Shown here one piece after another: positions 1 to 5,218 of a DNA stretch of 5,218 nt. The number at the start of each line of letters is the position of its first letter. Position 1 is the stretch's first letter. The stretch is from an uncultured bacterium (lineage in GTDB: Bacteria; Planctomycetota; UBA1135; GCA-002686595): NCBI GenBank assembly GCA_902826945.1, contig CADEGS010000279.1:1-5218 (forward strand), in the 5' to 3' direction. The notes beneath the pieces were generated by a model that worked only from the letters and a program-made list of their open reading frames with translations, was not told the DNA's origin and ran no database searches. Both the position numbers and the translations under genes were made by a program.

Positions 1-457
1 GCGCGCGCTGCAGGAAGACGGCCGGGCTCGTGTGCAGCTCGCGGCGGAAGAGCTCCGAGAGCTTCGTCTGCCCCACGCCCGCCGCGCGCGCCATCGCGCC
101 CGTGCCGTCGAAGTCCGCCGGCCGCTCGCGCACGCGCGCCGCGAGCGCCTCGACGCGCTCGCGCTCGGGGTCGAAGCGCCGGTAGAAATGGTCCGGCCGA
201 CAGCGCTTGCAGGCGCGCAGCCCCGCGGCGCGCGCGCCGGGCTCGTCCTCGAAGAAGAGCACGTGCTGGGGCAGCGGCTTGCGCGCGCTGCACGAGGGCA
301 GGCAGTAGATGCCGGTCGAGGTCACGCCGACGACGAAGGCGCCGTCGTGCGCGCGGTCGCGCTCGTGGAAGCGGCGCAGCAGCTCCTCGTGCGGGAGCGT
401 GCGCGCGAGCCCCGGCGCAGCTGCCGCGGTCGTCGCGGGAGCGAGCATGCGCGCCAT
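1..457 (-). CDS. Ada-type DNA alkylation repair protein, N-terminal part (Ada zinc domain + AraC-type HTH), cut by window start
   Basis: Read on the minus strand, 152 codons are visible before the window edge. Residues about 22-90 form an Ada methylphosphotriester domain: TSTGIYCLPSC is followed by ACKRCRPD. The four cysteines C52, C56, C83 and C86 have spacing C-x3-C-x26-C-x2-C, identical to C38/C42/C69/C72 of E. coli Ada. By that family knowledge they should bind zinc, with C52 the methyl acceptor from DNA phosphotriesters. Residues about 115-151 (MARAAGVGQTKLSELFRREL, then SPAVFLQ) look like an AraC-type helix-turn-helix. The missing C-terminus could be an AlkA glycosylase, an O6-alkylguanine methyltransferase or more AraC domain, so no symbol is given. 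The protein is probably a cytoplasmic DNA-binding repair enzyme and possibly an adaptive-response regulator. I chose ATG at 457; ATG at 448 is an alternative, and a GTG at 565 is also in frame. No strong Shine-Dalgarno is visible. The frame shows no defect. Confidence 0.88.
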   Translation of the reverse strand, partial: MARMLAPATTAAAAPGLARTLPHEELLRRFHERDRAHDGAFVVGVTSTGIYCLPSCSARKPLPQHVLFFEDEPGARAAGLRACKRCRPDHFYRRFDPERERVEALAARVRERPADFDGTGAMARAAGVGQTKLSELFRRELHTSPAVFLQRA

Positions 458-484
458 CCCACGCTCGCGCGCGGCGGCCGTCCT

Positions 485-508
485 CCGGATTCCGCCGCCG
501 GAATCCGG
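485..508. repeat. Perfect inverted repeat (10-bp stem, 4-nt loop) between the DUF1326 and Ada-family genes
   Basis: CCGGATTCCG at 485-494 is followed by four bases and then its exact reverse complement at 499-508. It lies 54 bases beyond the stop of the DUF1326 gene and 28 bases before the chosen Ada-family start, in minus-strand order. No T-run follows it on the minus strand, so it is not a textbook intrinsic terminator. It could still attenuate transcription, protect an mRNA end or be an operator. The hairpin is seen; its role is inference. Confidence 0.6.
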
Positions 509-513
509 ATTCC
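500..513. promoter_or_regulatory. 14-bp perfect palindrome GGAATCCGGATTCC, candidate operator
   Basis: Bases 500-513 read identically on both strands. The palindrome shares its left half with the right arm of the hairpin at 485-508, so CCGGATTCC occurs twice, at 485-493 and 505-513, exactly 20 bases apart. Two same-orientation sites about two helical turns apart, some 40-60 bases ahead of the ATG of a repair or regulator gene, fit a protein-binding operator. No known binding consensus is matched, and simple hairpin formation is an equally good explanation. Confidence 0.35.
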
Positions 514-561
514 CGCGGCCGGCACCACCGCGCGAGCGGCGGGTGCCCCGGCGGGTCGCGC

Positions 562-1263
562 TCACGGCCCGCTGGTCGGCTCGACGCCGCCGCGCGCGGG
601 TCCGAAGCGTCCGACGAAGGCGTCGTTCTCGTCGCTGCGCAGGAAGCGAACGCCGAGGGCGGGCTCCGCGAGCGCGAAGGCCTTCGAGCAGCCGACGGGC
701 GGGAGCGCGGCGCCGTCGCCGCGCAGCGGCGAGCCGTCGCCGCGCAGCGGCGTGAGCGGCGCGTACCAGCGCTGCACCGGCATCGCGCAGCAGGCGCGGT
801 CGGGAAGCAGCGCGCCCTCCAGGCGGATCTCCGGCCCGGCCGCGAGCGCGTAGCGCTCGCCCTCGGCCGCGACGGCGAGCGGCACGACGCGCGCCGCGCG
901 CAGCGTGCCCAGGCGCGGCCCGAGCGTCGCGCGCAGCCAGGCGAGCGCGGCCGCGCGCGCCTCGGGCGAGGCCGCCGCGTCGAGCAGCGCGACCGAGGCG
1001 ACGCGCGCCTCGGGCTCGTCGAGGTTCCGGTCGGCGACGAGCACGCACGCGAGCGACACGCCCGCCAGCGAGACGCCGTCGAACGAGCCGGACTCGAAGC
1101 GCCAGCCGCAGAGCGCCTCGCGCCCCTGCGTCGTGTACTCCGCGCCGTAGTGGCAGGCGCCGGCGAAGACGCTGGCGCTGCGCGCCTCGATGGCGATCCC
1201 GGCGGGCGGCCCGGAAGGGACGCCGAGGGCACAGGGAAGAGAGAGCGCGAGGAGGAGTCGCAC
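562..1263 (-). CDS. Exported DUF1326-family protein of unknown function
   Basis: The protein has 233 residues. The start is a GTG at 1263-1261, fixed by an in-frame TAG three codons upstream; a purine-rich AGAGG lies just before it at very short spacing. Residues 1-14 (VRLLLALSLPCALG) look like a short Sec signal peptide with little n-region. Cys11 is not preceded by a good lipobox, so a lipoprotein is unlikely. From about residue 23 the layout resembles DUF1326 proteins: an 'EARSASVFAG.C' start, GREALCGWRFESGSFDGVSL (46-66), a hydrophobic strand, a helical segment SPEARAAALAWL (99-110), a Cys pair (158-159), WYAPLTPL (166-173), a Cys192, and a 'DENDAFVGRF' end (211-220). The family has no established reaction, and none is proposed here. 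The stop lies 104 bases before the Ada-family ATG on the same strand, so co-transcription is possible. A 21-base tandem duplication adds residues near 172-185. Family assignment is from memory of sequence style. Confidence 0.72.
   Translation of the reverse strand: MRLLLALSLPCALGVPSGPPAGIAIEARSASVFAGACHYGAEYTTQGREALCGWRFESGSFDGVSLAGVSLACVLVADRNLDEPEARVASVALLDAAASPEARAAALAWLRATLGPRLGTLRAARVVPLAVAAEGERYALAAGPEIRLEGALLPDRACCAMPVQRWYAPLTPLRGDGSPLRGDGAALPPVGCSKAFALAEPALGVRFLRSDENDAFVGRFGPARGGVEPTSGP
712..752 (-). repeat. 20-bp perfect direct repeat, period 21 bp, inside the DUF1326 gene
   Basis: Bases 712-731 and 733-752 are identical, separated by one base, giving a 21-base period. In the protein this makes two successive copies of a seven-residue unit, PLRGDGS and PLRGDGA (residues 172-185), in a loop between WYAPLT and the PPVGC segment. 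The frame is kept. It looks like a recent tandem duplication by slippage. Confidence 0.85.
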
Positions 1264-1461
1264 GGCCCTCTAGGATACGCCCCCGCGGAGGCGTTCCGGC
1301 CCGCTCCCCTGACCGCCAGGGACGACGCGGGCGCGGCCCGGGCCAGGACCGCGGCGGGACCCCCCGAGCCGGGGGACCCGGCGGGGTTCCTGAACCGCAC
1401 CGGGCGGGGGCGGCGTCTTCGGGGGAGACTTGTCGAGCAGGCGCCTTCCCTGATCACCGCC
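1264..1461. other. Divergent intergenic region between the DUF1326 gene and the first propeller gene
   Basis: About 200 bases separate the two divergent start codons. The region must hold the promoters of both directions, but none can be called with confidence. TATCCT on the minus strand (1276-1271) is a weak -10 look-alike without a matching -35. A GC-rich imperfect hairpin lies at 1355-1380. A smaller near-palindrome, GGTTCCTGAACC (1385-1396), lies just downstream. No convincing small gene is present; an open frame runs through from 1150 into the propeller gene, but its residues there are not protein-like and they precede a clear signal peptide. Confidence 0.6.
1355..1380. repeat. GC-rich imperfect inverted repeat in the divergent region
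   Basis: The left arm CGGGACCCCC (1355-1364) pairs with GGGGGACCCG (1371-1380) with one A-A mismatch and a six-base loop. It lies about 80 bases ahead of the first propeller gene's ATG. In DNA this GC-rich it may be chance; a role as leader structure or operator is only inference. Confidence 0.35.
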
Positions 1462-3339
1462 ATGCCTCCCCGCCTCCCCTTCCTGGCGCTTGCCGTCCTC
1501 GCCCTGCCGCTCGCCGGGCAGCAGCTCGTCCGGCCCGCCTCGGCGTCCCGCGGCGAGGCGGCGACGATCGCGCCGCTCGCGCAGCAGGCCTACCTCAAGG
1601 CCTCGAACCCCGGGCAGAGCGACGTGTTCGGCTTCACGATCGCGATGTCGGGCGACACGATCGCCGTCGGGGCGCGCCTCGAGGACAGCGGCGCCACCGG
1701 TGTCGACGGCGACCAGCTGGACGCATCGGCCATCGACTCGGGCGCCGCTTACGTCTTCGTGCGCGACGGGAACGCCTGGAGCCAGCAGGCCTACCTGAAG
1801 GCCTCCAACACCGGAGCGTTCGACGACTTCGGCTGGTCGATCGCCCTCGACGGCGACACGCTCGTCGTGGGCGCGGTCGACGAAGACAGCAGCGCGTCCG
1901 GAGTGGACGGGGACGAGCTGGACGACACCGCGTCGGGCGCCGGCGCGGCCTACGTGTTCCGTCGCGCCGGGAGCACCTGGACGCAGGAGGCCTACCTCAA
2001 GGCGCTGATCAGCCAGGGAGGAGCGAGCTTCGGGACCTCGGTGGCGGTCTCGGGGAACACCGTCGTCGTCGGCGCGAGGCTCTACGACGCGGCGTTCTCG
2101 AACCAGGGCGCCGCCTTCGTGTACGTGCGCGACGGGTCGTCGTGGAGCTTCCAGGCGACGCTGCTCGCCTCCAACCCGGGCGCGAGCGACTTCTTCGGAA
2201 CCTCCATCGCGATCTGCGGGGACACGATCGTGGTCGGGGCCAGCGGAGAGGACAGCGCGGCGACCGGCGTCGACGGCGACCAGTCGAGCAACGCGTTCTC
2301 GAGCGCCGGCGCGGCCTACGTCTTCGTGCGCTCCGGCACGGCGTGGAGCCAGCAGGCCTACCTCAAGGCCTCGAACACGGGCCCCAACGACGGGTTCGGG
2401 ATCTCGGTCGCGATCTCCGGCGACACGGGGGTCGTGGGCGCCTACTTCGAGGACAGCGCCGCGACCGGCGTGGACGGCGACGGGTCGAGCAACGGGGCCT
2501 TGAACGCGGGCGCCGCCTACGCCTTCGTGCGCTCGGGCAGCACCTGGAGCCAGCAGGCCTACCTCAAGGCCTCGAACACGGAGAGCGGCGACGGGTTCGG
2601 GACCGGCGTCGCGATCTCGGGCGACGTGATCCTCGTCGGCGCTCCCTCCGAGGACGGAGGCTCCGCCGGCGTGAACGGCGAGTCGAACGAGGACATCCCG
2701 ACCGCCGGGGCCGCCTACGTGTTCGAGCGCGAAGGGTCCTCCTGGAGCCAGATCGCCTACGTGAAGGCCTCGAACCCCGGGAACCAGGACTTCTTCGGAG
2801 GCGGGCTGGGCAGCGGGACCTCCGTCGCTGTGTCGGGTGGCTCGTTCGCCGTCAGCGCCCAGCAAGAGGACGGCGGAGCGAGCGGCGTGAACGGCATGCA
2901 GGACGACGTCCTCCCCGACGCCGGCGCGGCCTACGTCTTCACGACCGGCTTCCAGGCCGCCGTCGCCGCACGCAACGCCGGCACGAACCCCGCGAGCTAC
3001 GCGGCCGCGCCGTTCTCCGTCGGCGGCGCGTTCGCCGCGTCGGTGGACAACGCGCTCGCCGGCCAGCTCGCTTCCTTGCTCGTCGGCTACGAGGCGCCGG
3101 TGTCGGTCACGCTCGCCGGCGGGCAGACGCTCCTGTGCCTCGACCTCGGCAGCGGCGAGCTCTTCGCCGGCTCGAGCCTCGCCCCCACCGGCGGCGGCGG
3201 CGGCGTCGACACCTACGACCTCGCCGTGCCCTCCGTGCCGGAGCTCGCCGGCTTCGCGTTCTCCTCGCAGGCGATCCAGCTCGGCAACCCGCCCTTCGTC
3301 CTCTCCAACGCCCAGGACTTCACGATCGGGAGCTTCTGA
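1462..3339 (+). CDS. Secreted FG-GAP_2 repeat protein, predicted seven-bladed beta-propeller with C-terminal domain
   Basis: The protein has 625 residues. The ATG at 1462 is chosen because a clear Sec signal peptide follows (MPPRLPFLALAVLALPLAG, cleavage likely before Q20); the upstream in-frame extension is not protein-like. No Shine-Dalgarno is evident. Seven FG-GAP_2 repeats start at Q41, Q108, Q175, F230, Q297, Q364 and Q430. Each has the order QQAYLKASN, FG.S.A.SGDT.VVGA, an acidic EDS..TGVDGDQ loop, GAAYVFVR and a closing WS. Seven such units are expected to close a beta-propeller. Blade 3 is 55 rather than 67 residues and lacks the acidic loop. Residues about 497-625 form a separate C-terminal domain (RNAGTNPASY, GGQTLLCLDLGSGE, a glycine run at 580-584, FVLSNAQDFTIGSF). 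The only cysteines are C252 and C559. The protein probably acts outside the cell or at its surface. No catalytic motif is visible, and binding or adhesion is a guess. A paralogue follows 111 bases downstream. Confidence 0.9.
   Translation: MPPRLPFLALAVLALPLAGQQLVRPASASRGEAATIAPLAQQAYLKASNPGQSDVFGFTIAMSGDTIAVGARLEDSGATGVDGDQLDASAIDSGAAYVFVRDGNAWSQQAYLKASNTGAFDDFGWSIALDGDTLVVGAVDEDSSASGVDGDELDDTASGAGAAYVFRRAGSTWTQEAYLKALISQGGASFGTSVAVSGNTVVVGARLYDAAFSNQGAAFVYVRDGSSWSFQATLLASNPGASDFFGTSIAICGDTIVVGASGEDSAATGVDGDQSSNAFSSAGAAYVFVRSGTAWSQQAYLKASNTGPNDGFGISVAISGDTGVVGAYFEDSAATGVDGDGSSNGALNAGAAYAFVRSGSTWSQQAYLKASNTESGDGFGTGVAISGDVILVGAPSEDGGSAGVNGESNEDIPTAGAAYVFEREGSSWSQIAYVKASNPGNQDFFGGGLGSGTSVAVSGGSFAVSAQQEDGGASGVNGMQDDVLPDAGAAYVFTTGFQAAVAARNAGTNPASYAAAPFSVGGAFAASVDNALAGQLASLLVGYEAPVSVTLAGGQTLLCLDLGSGELFAGSSLAPTGGGGGVDTYDLAVPSVPELAGFAFSSQAIQLGNPPFVLSNAQDFTIGSF
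1582..2949 (+). repeat. Seven tandem 201-bp FG-GAP_2 repeats in the first propeller gene
   Basis: Repeat units begin at 1582, 1783, 1984, 2149, 2350, 2551 and 2749. Spacings are 201, 201, 165, 201, 201 and 198 bases. Units 5 and 6 share a perfect 37-base tract (2344-2380 and 2545-2581). The short third unit is 36 bases below the standard length, which keeps the frame. The array is coding throughout. Confidence 0.9.
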
Positions 3340-3346
3340 GCGCCCG

Positions 3347-3380
3347 TCGCGGCCGATCCGTGCCTCGGGATCGGCCCCGA
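3347..3380 (+). terminator. Terminator-like hairpin after the first propeller gene
   Basis: GGCCGATCC (3351-3359) and GGATCGGCC (3368-3376) form a perfect 9-bp stem with an eight-base loop. Three further outer pairs (3347-3349 with 3378-3380) follow one C-C mismatch. The stem starts eight bases after the TGA of the first gene. No T-run follows, as is common in very GC-rich genomes, so it is either a U-less terminator or a structure protecting the mRNA 3' end. Confidence 0.55.
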
Positions 3381-3440
3381 GCGGCGGAAGGGCGAACCGG
3401 AGCGGGCCGCCGGTCCGTCTGAAGGAGGAGCATTCTCCCT

Positions 3441-3445
3441 GGAGG
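3441..3445 (+). promoter_or_regulatory. Shine-Dalgarno GGAGG of the second propeller gene
   Basis: GGAGG lies five bases ahead of the ATG at 3451 and decides that start. A second purine tract, AAGGAGGAG (3422-3430), lies further upstream, too far to serve this ATG. The first propeller gene lacks a comparable site. Confidence 0.7.
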
Positions 3446-3450
3446 CTTCC

Positions 3451-5218
<1,768 letters not shown>

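Noticed and set aside
32..853. A 273-codon plus-strand open frame at the left end
   Set aside because: It is the Arg/Ala-rich antisense shadow of the Ada-family and DUF1326 genes and crosses their boundary; the minus-strand frames contain recognisable domains.
1428..1458. TTGTCG and TGATCA as promoter boxes for the first propeller gene
   Set aside because: The matches to consensus are weak and the 15-base spacing is too short. They would place the transcription start at or beyond the start codon.
1150..1461. An N-terminal extension of the first propeller gene by 104 codons
   Set aside because: The extension overlaps the antisense DUF1326 coding start, is not protein-like, and would bury a clear signal peptide that begins at the ATG at 1462.
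2142..3422. A 426-codon plus-strand open frame in another frame of the first propeller gene
   Set aside because: It is dominated by Arg, Gly and Leu with no domain signal. It shadows the propeller frame, which carries the clear FG-GAP repeats.

Overview
The window is very GC-rich DNA from an uncultured-looking bacterium. The lineage is inferred from protein style. Secreted proteins made of FG-GAP_2 repeats of the 'AYLKASN...FG.SVA.SGDT.VVGA' kind, ending in a 'RNAG.NPASY...GGQ.LLC.DLGSGE' tail and finishing '...FVLSNAQDFTIGSF', recall large exported proteins of high-GC Planctomycetes, though Acidobacteria or Myxococcota are not excluded. No RNA gene, mobile element, CRISPR array or phage gene is visible.

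The left part (1-1263) is transcribed leftwards. It holds the N-terminal 152 codons of an Ada-type DNA alkylation-repair protein (methyl-accepting zinc domain, then an AraC-type helix-turn-helix; the rest lies outside the window). Before it in transcription order is an exported protein of the DUF1326 family. The 105-base gap between them carries a strong hairpin and an overlapping 14-base palindrome. A divergent intergenic region of about 200 bases (1264-1461) separates this pair from the right part.

The right part (1462-5218) is transcribed rightwards. It holds two tandem paralogues, the second cut by the window end. Each has a signal peptide, seven FG-GAP_2 repeats of 67 residues (201 bases), predicted to form a seven-bladed beta-propeller, and a shared C-terminal domain of about 125 residues. 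A terminator-like hairpin and a clear Shine-Dalgarno sequence lie between them, so the second gene is probably translated independently. The pair looks like a local gene duplication of extracellular or cell-surface proteins; partners and substrates are not visible.

I see no clearly new biological system. The items most worth a second look are the seven-blade paralogue pair with mosaic blade identity, the single precise 36-base loop loss in one blade, the shared C-terminal domain as a possible sorting or anchoring module, and the palindrome ahead of the Ada-family gene.
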